Shown here: one piece after another, positions 1-5,315 of the stretch
Layout: the number at the start of each line of letters is the position of its first letter
Position numbering within the stretch: the first letter of the stretch is position 1
Assembly (NCBI GenBank): GCA_016234155.1
Contig: JACRGZ010000035.1
Coordinates: 1-5,493, forward strand
DNA from: Nitrospirota bacterium
Lineage (GTDB): Bacteria > Nitrospirota > 9FT-COMBO-42-15 > HDB-SIOI813
Reading direction: 5' to 3'
Length of the DNA stretch: 5,493 nucleotides
The notes under the pieces: generated by a model
What the model saw: the letters and a program-made list of their open reading frames with translations, nothing else
The model's database searches: none
What the model was told of the DNA's origin: nothing
Translations under genes and position numbers: made by a program

Positions 1-10
1 GCAAAATTAC

Positions 11-142
11 AGAGGCTCTTGCAAAACTCTATGTCATCCCCGAAATCTTCTATCGGGGATATGATTTTCTGTAATAAAACACTAGATTCCCGCTAAAACC
101 ATGCGGGAATGACAACATTTTTATACTTTTGCAAGAGCCTCT
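11..142. mobile_element. MITE-like nested palindromic element
   Basis: A perfect 16-bp terminal inverted repeat (AGAGGCTCTTGCAAAA at 11-26, its reverse complement at 127-142) bounds a 132-bp non-coding element. Inside are two hairpins in opposite orientation: 8-bp stem ATCCCCGA/TCGGGGAT (36-43 with 53-60) and 8-bp stem ATTCCCGC/GCGGGAAT (86-93 with 103-110). Each is bordered on its outer side by GTCAT or its complement ATGAC, so the whole element is roughly symmetric. The inner hairpins resemble the GTCATTCCCGC extragenic repeats common in several Gram-negative phyla (from memory). No transposase and no clear target duplication are visible. It may be a non-autonomous element or a compound REP-like structure; its position after the mre operon could also make it a transcription end. 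Confidence 0.7.
79..113 (-). terminator. possible terminator hairpin after mreD
   Basis: Read on the minus strand downstream of mreD, the stem GTCATTCCCGC...GCGGGAAT with a 9-nt loop is followed by CTAGTGTTTTATT. The T run is short and begins several bases after the stem, so this is at best a weak intrinsic terminator. It belongs to the palindromic element and may simply be part of it. Confidence 0.25.
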
Positions 143-657
143 TAGTATATTTTTGCATTTTGAATTGCAATTTTTAATTTTCCTCTTTGAATTTTAAATT
201 TTATTAAGATTAAGTAAACTATCCCGCCCAAAATACCATCAAATATGGCCTGTGGTATGGCTATATGTAAAAAATCACCGGGGAATTTTGCCGTCCCCAA
301 AAAGATGAGTATGAAGAAAATAACAATACCCTGAACAAGTGATACAATAAAGATCAACCCCATATGTAACAATGCCCCCGGATTATGAACCCATCTGCCG
401 ATGGTGCCTGCAAGATAACCTGCAAAAGATTTTGAAAAGATATTACTGTACACGGGTCCTGCCGATGTTATATCGAGGAGAAAGCCGAGCGCTGCACCTA
501 TAAGTCCGCCGCGTACATCGCCCTTTAATATCCCTGAGAAATATACAGTAATGAGTATAAAATCAGGGCGTATACCGCCCACAACAACAGGGTTCAGGAT
601 ACTCCCCTGAAATGCCGCAAGGAGTGCAATAAATATAAACCACACTAATATCCTCAA
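142..657 (-). CDS. mreD: rod shape-determining protein MreD
   Basis: MreD is the small integral membrane subunit of the elongasome, working with MreB and MreC in lateral wall synthesis at the inner membrane. The 171-residue product is very hydrophobic, with about five or six membrane segments (roughly 4-21, 30-46, 50-64, 75-88, 97-120, 136-153). It carries the family-like stretch RPDFILITVYFSGILKGD (30-47) and GLIGAALGFLLD (51-62). The start is TTG, overlapping the mreC stop by 4 nt (ATTGAGG). A G-run from a palindromic repeat lies 9 nt upstream and may serve as Shine-Dalgarno. A GTG at 643-645, six bases after TGAGG, is an alternative start. The last 18 or so residues (KFKIQRGKLKI...) are encoded by A-rich low-complexity DNA and look acquired. 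The stop codon's last base is the first base of the adjoining palindromic element. Confidence 0.9.
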   Translation of the reverse strand: MRILVWFIFIALLAAFQGSILNPVVVGGIRPDFILITVYFSGILKGDVRGGLIGAALGFLLDITSAGPVYSNIFSKSFAGYLAGTIGRWVHNPGALLHMGLIFIVSLVQGIVIFFILIFLGTAKFPGDFLHIAIPQAIFDGILGGIVYLILIKFKIQRGKLKIAIQNAKIY

Positions 658-1514
658 TCCCCTTTACCCCCCTTAAGAAGGAGGTCAATCTCAGGTGGCC
701 GGGAGGATTTTATAACCATGACCTCTCTCACCTTCGAAAGATCAACCCCTGGTGTCAGCTCAATCGTTTGAAACAGTCTGTTCCGGGGCCTTTCAACCTT
801 ACTGATACTCCCTATCGGGATTCCACCGGGGAATACACCGTCAGTCCCTGATGTAAGGACGATGTCACCACTCTGTACATCTGCGTCTATCATAATATAG
901 TTAAGCCTCAATATCCTGTCTTCCCGTCCCTCTGCGATGCCTTCGTTCCGTGTGCGCTGTATCAATCCGGCTATAGCGCTGTTTCTGTCTGAGAAAAGCA
1001 ACACCCTTGAGTAGCCGGGCGCCGTCTTTACTATCCTCCCTACAACACCATCTGCTGTTATGACTCCCATATTCGGCCTGATCCCGTCTTTCACCCCCTT
1101 ATTTATTACAACTGCACTATACCAGTTGGCAGGATCCTTTGCTATAATGCTCGCTGCAACGTACTCTGAATTTAATGTATCCCTCATCTTCAGGAGTTCC
1201 ATAAGCCTATCGCCTGCTAATGCATTTTCTTTAAGATAGATTGCCTCTGAGCGGAGCCTTTTTACCTCATCAGTGAGCCGTTGGTTCTCTTCCTGCACAC
1301 CCACAAGATTGATATACTTATTCCATGTAACTGAGATACCTTTATCTATGAGACCGAAGCCTGATTGGACAAAGCCGATAGCGGCTGCAAATGGCCTCTC
1401 AAACATGTAATATCCGGGGTTTTGTTTTATCTCGGGCGATAGTAATACAAAGATCCCGATAAGGAGGATAAAGGCGATTAAGATCTTTTTATTTGCAGTA
1501 AGGAATCTGAACAC
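654..1514 (-). CDS. mreC: rod shape-determining protein MreC
   Basis: MreC is the bitopic periplasmic scaffold of the elongasome, linking MreB/MreD to the wall synthases. The 286 residues show a short cytoplasmic N-terminus, one membrane anchor (about 10-26), a linker, a coiled coil rich in E, L, R and K (about 73-112), then the paired beta-barrel MreC domain. Typical motifs are DPANWYSAVVINKG (127-140) and SGDIVLTSGTDGVFPGGIP (215-233). The start is GTG at 1512-1514, 17 nt after the mreB stop. The upstream sequence has only a weak G-rich match (GGCGG, GGTAGG), so translation probably depends on coupling to mreB. The C-terminal LLLKGGKGD (278-286), beyond the conserved domain, is encoded by a palindromic repeat shared with other places in this window. 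Length is normal for the family. Confidence 0.95.
   Translation of the reverse strand: MFRFLTANKKILIAFILLIGIFVLLSPEIKQNPGYYMFERPFAAAIGFVQSGFGLIDKGISVTWNKYINLVGVQEENQRLTDEVKRLRSEAIYLKENALAGDRLMELLKMRDTLNSEYVAASIIAKDPANWYSAVVINKGVKDGIRPNMGVITADGVVGRIVKTAPGYSRVLLFSDRNSAIAGLIQRTRNEGIAEGREDRILRLNYIMIDADVQSGDIVLTSGTDGVFPGGIPIGSISKVERPRNRLFQTIELTPGVDLSKVREVMVIKSSRPPEIDLLLKGGKGD
657..686. repeat. C-run/G-run palindromic repeat at mreC end
   Basis: CCCCCCTT (667-674) can pair with AAGGAGG (678-684) apart from one mismatch. On the minus strand the tail AAGGGGGGTAAAGGGGATT closely matches AAGGGGGGTAAGGGGGGATT in the tadA-end copy near 3138-3157. It encodes the last residues of MreC and sits just upstream of the mreD start, where its G-run may act as ribosome binding site. 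Confidence 0.55.
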
Positions 1515-1531
1515 GCCTACCGTTCTGCCGC

Positions 1532-2560
1532 CTACTGGGTAAGCACAGAGACCTTTCTCAAGAGGTCTATCTCATCCAGTACCTTGCCTGTCCCCATGAC
1601 AACAGTCGTCAGAGGATTTTCCACGGTTATTATCGGGAGGTTTACCTCCTCCCTGAGGCGTAAGTCTAAACCCCTGAGGAGGGAGCCGCCTCCGGCAATG
1701 ACGATACCGCGGTCTATTATGTCTGCAGCGAGTTCCGGCGGGGTATTCTCCAGCGCCACCTTTACAGCATCGACGATTGCACTTACAGGCTCTTCCAATG
1801 CCTCACGTATCTCATCGCTGTTAACCTCCAGGGTCTTTGGTATACCGCTTATAAGGTCACGTCCCTTTATTGCCATGGTAAGCTTTGCGTCCATAGGGTA
1901 AGCAGAACCGAGTTCCATCTTTATTATCTCAGCCATATGGTCACCAATGAGGAGGTTATATTTCCGCTTGATATAGGAGAGGATTGACTCATCCATCTTA
2001 TCCCCGGCAATTCGTACAGAATCGCTATAGACTATTCCTGCAAGGGATATTACGGCAATATCAGTCGTCCCCCCGCCAATATCCACCACCATATTGCCGG
2101 ACGGCTCTGTTATCGGGAGGCCGGCGCCTATGGCAGCGGCTATCGGCTGCTCTATAAGATAGACCTCACGGGCCCCTGCCAGCTCTGCAGAGTCACGGAC
2201 GGCCCTCTGTTCTACCTGCGTAATCTTTGCGGGTATGCCGATTATTACCCTGGGACTGACAAATGCCTTTCTGTTGTGGGCACTCATTATGAAGTGGCTC
2301 AGCATCTTCTCTGTCACATCAAAGTCCGCTATGACCCCGTCTTTGATAGGCCTGATGGCCACAATGTTTCCAGGTGTCCTGCCGAGCATCCTCTTTGCAT
2401 CCGCGCCGACTGCAAGTACCTTCCCGCTCTTCTTCTCAATAGCGACCACTGACGGCTCATTACAAACTATACCCTTGCCCTTTACATAGACGAGGGTACT
2501 TGACGTACCTAAGTCAATGGCCAGATCAGTTGAAAACCATCCAAGGATATTACTTAACAA
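1532..2560 (-). CDS. mreB: rod shape-determining protein MreB (actin homologue)
   Basis: MreB is a bacterial actin whose membrane-bound, ATP-dependent filaments orient cell-wall synthesis. The 342-residue product is of normal length. It begins with a hydrophobic, probably membrane-binding N-terminus (MLSNILGWFSTD). Phosphate-1 motif is DLGTSSTLVY (16-25), where many family members have GTANT. The IEQPIAAAIG segment (136-145) holds the catalytic Glu137. Phosphate-2 motif is DIGGGTTDIAV (160-170), and the adenosine motif is AGGGSLLRG (289-297). Start is TTG at 2558-2560, fixed by a perfect GGAGG eight bases upstream and lying inside the last codons of the RDD gene (11-nt overlap), so the two are translationally coupled. 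mreC follows after 17 nt. Nothing looks truncated or degenerate. Confidence 0.98.
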   Translation of the reverse strand: MLSNILGWFSTDLAIDLGTSSTLVYVKGKGIVCNEPSVVAIEKKSGKVLAVGADAKRMLGRTPGNIVAIRPIKDGVIADFDVTEKMLSHFIMSAHNRKAFVSPRVIIGIPAKITQVEQRAVRDSAELAGAREVYLIEQPIAAAIGAGLPITEPSGNMVVDIGGGTTDIAVISLAGIVYSDSVRIAGDKMDESILSYIKRKYNLLIGDHMAEIIKMELGSAYPMDAKLTMAIKGRDLISGIPKTLEVNSDEIREALEEPVSAIVDAVKVALENTPPELAADIIDRGIVIAGGGSLLRGLDLRLREEVNLPIITVENPLTTVVMGTGKVLDEIDLLRKVSVLTQ

Positions 2561-3020
2561 TTTTGGTGCCTCCGTTCTCTATTATAAATGTCTTAGCCAA
2601 TTCGTCGCCTATCCTCAGGCCCTTCTCATTACCTACAATAACCAGCCCTTCCACTGCATATAGTATAAGTGTGAATAGCCAGCCGATATAGGGTATAAAA
2701 AAAAAGAGATAACCTGCTGCTATCGTCAAATTCCTCAATATTGAGTCCCTGTAGGTGCACAGTTCACCATCTGCTTTGATAGTCCTGAGCTTTATGATCT
2801 TTTTACCGAGACTCCTTCCGTCAAAGAACCCATCTGCAATCAGCAGGTATGTGAGGCCTGCGAAAAACCCTACAGGGTGTAACAACTTTGATAAGGCAGC
2901 GGCTATGATCAGGTCAATAAAACGGGCTACAAATCTGTTGAGGATATTTGCCTTCCTGTACTCCGGAGCAGTTGCCTCTTCTGACTCCTGGGTATTTACC
3001 TCTTCTGCCATATCGGGCAT
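2550..3020 (-). CDS. RDD family membrane protein
   Basis: RDD proteins are small inner-membrane proteins of mostly unknown biochemical role. The 156 residues begin with an acidic, probably disordered cytoplasmic stretch (1-22), then the signature RFVARFIDLI (29-38) with conserved Arg and Asp. Hydrophobic segments lie at about 34-64 and 98-126. GRSLGKKIIKLRTI (68-81) and RIGDELAKTFII (136-147) are the other family-typical blocks. Start is ATG at 3018-3020 with GGAG eleven bases upstream; a second ATG at 3009-3011 is possible. It is the first gene of the mre operon, with a strong promoter upstream and its end overlapping mreB by 11 nt. That tight coupling suggests a link to envelope or cell-shape function, but this is inference from position only. 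Confidence 0.9.
   Translation of the reverse strand: MPDMAEEVNTQESEEATAPEYRKANILNRFVARFIDLIIAAALSKLLHPVGFFAGLTYLLIADGFFDGRSLGKKIIKLRTIKADGELCTYRDSILRNLTIAAGYLFFFIPYIGWLFTLILYAVEGLVIVGNEKGLRIGDELAKTFIIENGGTKIVK
2569..2573 (-). promoter_or_regulatory. Shine-Dalgarno for mreB TTG start
   Basis: On the minus strand GGAGG is followed by eight bases (CACCAAAA) and then TTG, the first codon of mreB. It lies within the RDD coding sequence. It settles the TTG start and places mreB translation inside the RDD reading frame. Confidence 0.8.
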
Positions 3021-3049
3021 TAATAGGAGAACTCCAGCAAAACCATATT

Positions 3050-3077
3050 ATTATAACAGAGTATTATTTTATTTCAA
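3050..3077 (-). promoter_or_regulatory. sigma-70-type promoter of the RDD-mreBCD operon
   Basis: On the minus strand TTGAAA (3072-3077) and TATAAT (3050-3055) are 16 bp apart, with a TGT immediately before the -10, forming an extended -10 element. Expected transcription start is near 3043, giving a short leader of about 22 nt to the RDD start codon. It lies directly beside the tandem palindromic repeats that separate it from tadA. Confidence 0.75.
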
Positions 3078-3078
3078 C

Positions 3079-3144
3079 TTAATCAATCATCCCCCCTTTA
3101 ATAAAGGGGGGTTAATCAATCATCCCCCCTTTAATAAAGGGGGG
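3079..3144. repeat. Perfect tandem duplication (2 x 33 bp) of a C/G-run palindrome
   Basis: Two identical 33-bp units (3079-3111 and 3112-3144) each contain the perfect odd palindrome CCCCCCTTTA-A-TAAAGGGGGG (3091-3111 and 3124-3144), preceded by TTAATCAATCAT. A further G-run tail (TAAGGGGGG) continues to about 3153. The tadA stop codon (3131-3133) falls inside the second unit. The hairpins have no T-run but may still block read-through from tadA into the mre operon. Confidence 0.9.
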
Positions 3145-3604
3145 TAAGGGGGGATTTATATCTTTGCTCCTCGAAGAAGTCCTGGAGGATCTTACGGCAC
3201 ACATCTTCTCTAATACCGGATACTATCTCTACCCTGTGGTTGAGCGAGGGTTCCTGCAGGATCTGAAATACAGAGCCCCCCCCTCCACCTTTGGAGTCGT
3301 TTGCCCCCCAGATGATGAGTGGGATCCTTGCAAGGACAATGGCGCCGGCGCACATGGCACACGGCTCTATTGTAACATAGAGGGTAACGTCTGTAAGACG
3401 CCATCTGTTTAGCCTTGTGGATGCCTCTTTTATAACAAGCAGCTCCGCATGTGCAGTGGGGTCATTGAGCGCCTCACGCAGGTTGTGCCCCATCGCTATT
3501 ACCTCATCACCAATCACAACTGCTGCCCCCACAGGGACCTCCCCTTCAGCAGTCGCCTGCTTTGCCTCCTCAATAGCTATGTCCATGAATCTTTCATATG
3601 ACAT
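3131..3604 (-). CDS. tadA: tRNA-specific adenosine deaminase TadA
   Basis: TadA deaminates adenosine 34 of tRNA-Arg(ACG) to inosine, enlarging wobble decoding; it acts as a zinc-dependent homodimer in the cytoplasm. With the ATG at 3602-3604 the product has 157 residues. It shows GEVPVGAAVV (21-30), the zinc ligand and proton shuttle in HAE (His52, Glu54), and PCAMC (81-85) with zinc ligands Cys82 and Cys85. GANDSKGGGGGSVFQIL (100-116) follows. This start gives the usual N-terminus MSYERFMDIAIEEA; the frame stays open to a TTG at 3638-3640, but those bases are the -35 box of the promoter. No clear Shine-Dalgarno is seen, and a promoter -10 ends only 7 nt upstream, so the mRNA may be leaderless. 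The last residues, KSPLTPLY, are encoded by a palindromic repeat that also supplies the stop codon. Confidence 0.95.
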   Translation of the reverse strand: MSYERFMDIAIEEAKQATAEGEVPVGAAVVIGDEVIAMGHNLREALNDPTAHAELLVIKEASTRLNRWRLTDVTLYVTIEPCAMCAGAIVLARIPLIIWGANDSKGGGGGSVFQILQEPSLNHRVEIVSGIREDVCRKILQDFFEEQRYKSPLTPLY

Positions 3605-3611
3605 CAAATTG

Positions 3612-3640
3612 AGATTAGAGGAAAACCCTTTTAGTGTCAA
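3612..3640 (-). promoter_or_regulatory. tadA promoter, probably leaderless
   Basis: On the minus strand a perfect -35 TTGACA (3635-3640) is followed after 17 bp by TAATCT (3612-3617). Only seven bases separate the -10 from the tadA ATG, so initiation at the usual distance would fall at or beside the A of the start codon. Confidence 0.55.
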
Positions 3641-3658
3641 GGAATTCCTATTTTTTAT

Positions 3659-3700
3659 ATCCTCCCCCCATTGTGGGGGAGGACAAAGGTGGGGGGGGAC
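3659..3700. repeat. C-run/G-run palindromic repeat in divergent spacer
   Basis: CCTCCCCC (3661-3668) pairs with GGGGGAGG (3675-3682) around a CATTGT loop, followed by ACAAAGGTGGGGGGGGAC. It is the same element as the copy inside the downstream ATPase gene (3904-3942), which has the same stem, nearly the same loop and a similar G-rich tail. It lies between the divergent tadA and ATPase genes. Confidence 0.8.
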
Positions 3701-3738
3701 CCTTGCATCACAAATGATAAACTATTACCCTATAGTTG

Positions 3739-4632
3739 ATGATGCAGATAACAGAAGACACATTCGAACATCTTTTACAGATTGTCAGAGAATCTCCCAT
3801 GATTGCCCTGCGGGATGTTACCTTTATAGACCCCTATGGCATGGTCGGCATCCTTGAGATTGGCGAAACACTCATGAACACCAGGCCTACAAAGGACAAT
3901 GAAAATCCCTCCCCCCTTGTGGGGGAGGGTAAGGGTGGGGGGGAAACTATTTATCTCCCAGAGTCAGAAGAAGTCCTCAAATACCTCGAAAGGATGGACT
4001 TCTTCAAGTTTGCCGGCAGATACTTCAGACTTGAGCCATCTATACCAGAGTTATCTGACAGGTATCTTAGAAGTTCCTATTCTGATGTATTGCTTGAGAT
4101 CACGCCAATAGAAAAGTCAGACGACATCCATTTCATAGTCGGAAGAGTAAAAGAGTGTGCCCATGCCATCCTTACACGACATCTCCACTATGATGACCGG
4201 GCAATCAACAGTTTTATAGTAGCCCTTTCAGAGGTATGCCAGAATATCATCGAGCACAGTGAAGCAAAAGGGTTTGTGGGGATACAGAAGTATCGTTTCC
4301 AGACCATGGGTAAAAATGTTGTGAAGATTGCAGTCATGGATACCGGTATCGGCTTCAGGAAATCGTTATCAGAGAGATTTTCATTAAAAAATGACCTCCA
4401 GGCTATTGAAAAGGCACTCCTTCACGGCGCATCTCGATATGCTGATGAGGGGAGGGGACACGGACTCGCTGCTGTTAAGCGCTTTGTCAACCAATGGAAT
4501 GGCAAACTCTCCATCCGCTCAGGGAGAGCGAGATTGTCAATAATCCCTGATTGGGCGTGGGGAAAGGAAAAGGATGTCCACCTTGCCTATTTTCCAGGAG
4601 CCCAGATAAACATAATGCTACCTGAGATGTAA
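3739..4632 (+). CDS. STAS-like / GHKL ATPase protein (RsbW-type)
   Basis: Numbering here counts from an in-frame TTG at 3736; the chosen start is the ATG at 3739, with another at 3742, and no good Shine-Dalgarno distinguishes them. The C-terminal part (about 130-298) is a histidine-kinase-like ATPase: N-box SEVCQNIIEHS (165-175; Glu166, Asn170), G1 box DTGIG (202-206), G2 box GRGHGLAAV (239-247). No His-phosphoacceptor domain or membrane segment is present, so it resembles anti-sigma-factor serine kinases of the RsbW/SpoIIAB class. The N-terminal part (about 8-98) has VTFIDPYGMVGILEIG and LPESEEVLKYLERMDFF, resembling the strand-helix pattern of STAS domains; at the usual phospho-serine region it has Asp-Pro-Tyr-Gly, so phosphorylation there is doubtful. 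Residues 57-69 come from a palindromic repeat inserted in frame. It is divergent from tadA; partner proteins are not in view. A regulatory kinase or partner-switching role is inference. Confidence 0.85.
   Translation: MMQITEDTFEHLLQIVRESPMIALRDVTFIDPYGMVGILEIGETLMNTRPTKDNENPSPLVGEGKGGGETIYLPESEEVLKYLERMDFFKFAGRYFRLEPSIPELSDRYLRSSYSDVLLEITPIEKSDDIHFIVGRVKECAHAILTRHLHYDDRAINSFIVALSEVCQNIIEHSEAKGFVGIQKYRFQTMGKNVVKIAVMDTGIGFRKSLSERFSLKNDLQAIEKALLHGASRYADEGRGHGLAAVKRFVNQWNGKLSIRSGRARLSIIPDWAWGKEKDVHLAYFPGAQINIMLPEM
3904..3942 (+). repeat. Palindromic repeat inserted in frame within the ATPase gene
   Basis: A perfect 9-bp stem, CCCTCCCCC (3907-3915) with GGGGGAGGG (3921-3929), loop CTTGT, and tail TAAGGGTGGGGGG. 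It is read without stop as NPSPLVGEGKGGG, a low-complexity peptide between the two halves of the STAS-like region. The non-coding copy at 3659-3700 is its near twin. Confidence 0.8.
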
Positions 4633-4659
4633 TTACACAATTCTGCTAAATTTTTAGAT

Positions 4660-4689
4660 GACACCAAAAAAATAGACACCAAAAAAATA
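4660..4689. repeat. Tandem 15-bp A-rich repeat
   Basis: GACACCAAAAAAATA occurs twice in exact tandem (4660-4674, 4675-4689), and its GACACC core appears a third time at 4693-4698. Function is unknown; similar short spaced motifs may occur at ends of small mobile elements, but nothing here proves that. Confidence 0.75.
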
Positions 4690-4690
4690 G

Positions 4691-4718
4691 TTGACACCAC
4701 TTAAAAAATCTTTATCAT
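4691..4718 (+). promoter_or_regulatory. Orphan promoter-like site
   Basis: A perfect TTGACA (4691-4696) and TATCAT (4713-4718, one mismatch to consensus) are 16 bp apart. Expected transcription would start near 4725 and run toward the PIN remnant and the small ORF. A second TATAAT at 4720-4725 is too far from the -35. AT-rich DNA can produce such matches by chance. Confidence 0.4.
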
Positions 4719-4742
4719 TTATAATAAATCTCGCCACATAAT

Positions 4743-4755
4743 CAACAGCCTGTTG
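4743..4755. promoter_or_regulatory. 13-bp palindrome, possible operator
   Basis: CAACAG-C-CTGTTG is a perfect odd palindrome located shortly after the predicted start of the orphan promoter. This is where an autoregulated toxin-antitoxin module would carry an operator, but the site is short and no regulator gene is in view. Confidence 0.25.
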
Positions 4756-4857
4756 TAAATTAAGGGGGGACGGCCATATAAGCTGATGCCGTGATAGAAA
4801 GATGTGCACAGAAAACAGGGCATTACTAGGCATCAAGTACACAGCATTTGGTCATGA

Positions 4858-5025
4858 AAAAAGGGATTTATTTATTACACAATAGCAACATGCCATGATA
4901 TCTCCTATTTGGTTTCATGGAATTTTGAACATTTAGTTAAGGTAAAGACGAGAAAAACTGTAAACTTGGTCAATATTTTAGAAGGATACAAAGATATTGA
5001 AATCGTATCTCCACAGGAATTATGA
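4858..5025 (+). pseudogene. Truncated PIN-domain (VapC-like) C-terminal remnant
   Basis: After an in-frame TGA at 4855-4857 the frame reads IYYTIATCHDISYLVSWNFE, then HLVKVKTRKTVNLVNILEGY, then KDIEIVSPQEL and a TGA. This matches the C-terminal third of PIN-domain RNases of the VapC type, where an (I/L)HIA-(x)-aDyLvSWNfkHlvn...GY..IeIvSPeEL pattern is usual. No ATG or GTG start is available before the conserved block, the N-terminal half with its first acidic active-site residues is missing, and the usual Asp before the HIA segment is not seen. It is therefore a remnant unlikely to be active. The stop overlaps the Shine-Dalgarno of the next ORF, indicating a former two-gene operon. Confidence 0.65.
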
Positions 5026-5035
5026 GGAAGCCACT

Positions 5036-5215
5036 ATGAAAAAGATAGAATATTTTGATTATCAAAAAGTTGCCAAAGACATGAAGATGCCAGTTTCAAT
5101 TCTTAAGAAAATAGAAAAAGAAGTAGCGGCTGAGTTTCCTGAGGATAAAATGATGTTTGAACTTCATGTTCTAAGAGCAATAAGAAGCGGTTATTGGAAA
5201 AAAGCAGCAGCTTAA
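5036..5215 (+). CDS. Small hypothetical protein, possible orphan antitoxin/partner
   Basis: A 59-residue, charged, probably helical protein with a basic Lys-rich middle (VSILKKIEKEV, about 20-30), then EDKMMFELHVLRAIRSGYW (36-54). The ATG at 5036-5038 is preceded by AGGA seven bases upstream, within TGAGGAAG, so the ribosome site overlaps the PIN stop codon. An in-frame TTG at 4997 would lie inside the PIN frame and is less likely. The first half is reminiscent of a small DNA-binding or helix-turn-helix protein, but I do not recognise the family. Position directly after a PIN remnant suggests it was the toxin's partner; position before an attC-like site suggests it is part of a gene cassette. 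Both roles are inferred from context. Confidence 0.6.
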   Translation: MKKIEYFDYQKVAKDMKMPVSILKKIEKEVAAEFPEDKMMFELHVLRAIRSGYWKKAAA

Positions 5216-5315
5216 TAAAAGCCGGTCCCGCAACTCAGATGATATAGCGGAAATTACAAACATCCAAACTCTATGTGCTTCTGCGATATATGAAATACAA
5301 AATATTTAAAGTAGC

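Larger units (their letters stand above)
4633..4857 (+). other. AT-rich intergenic region without an intact gene
   Basis: Between the ATPase gene and the PIN remnant no convincing coding sequence is found on either strand. A 62-codon minus-strand reading frame (4654-4842) has a low-complexity end formed by the A-rich tandem repeat and no recognised domain. The region holds that repeat, one promoter-like site and one small palindrome, listed separately. No terminator for the ATPase gene is evident. Confidence 0.6.

Noticed and set aside
1..156. GCAAAA at 1-6 and TTTTGC at 151-156 as a longer outer inverted repeat
   Set aside because: The spacing to the 16-bp repeats differs on the two sides (4 versus 8 bases) and the right copy lies in mreD coding sequence; six bases match easily by chance.
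1584..2489. Plus-strand reading frames opposite mreB
   Set aside because: They are antisense shadows of a strongly conserved gene, with no ribosome sites or recognisable motifs.
3079..3156. Tandem repeats as a CRISPR array
   Set aside because: The two units abut directly without spacers, are themselves palindromes and have no cas gene nearby.
3417..3857. Plus-strand reading frame through tadA and the divergent spacer
   Set aside because: It is antisense to the conserved tadA frame and out of frame with the ATPase gene; no conserved features.
4654..4842. 62-codon minus-strand reading frame
   Set aside because: Its last part is just the translated A-run tandem repeat, no domain is recognisable and it has no convincing ribosome site.
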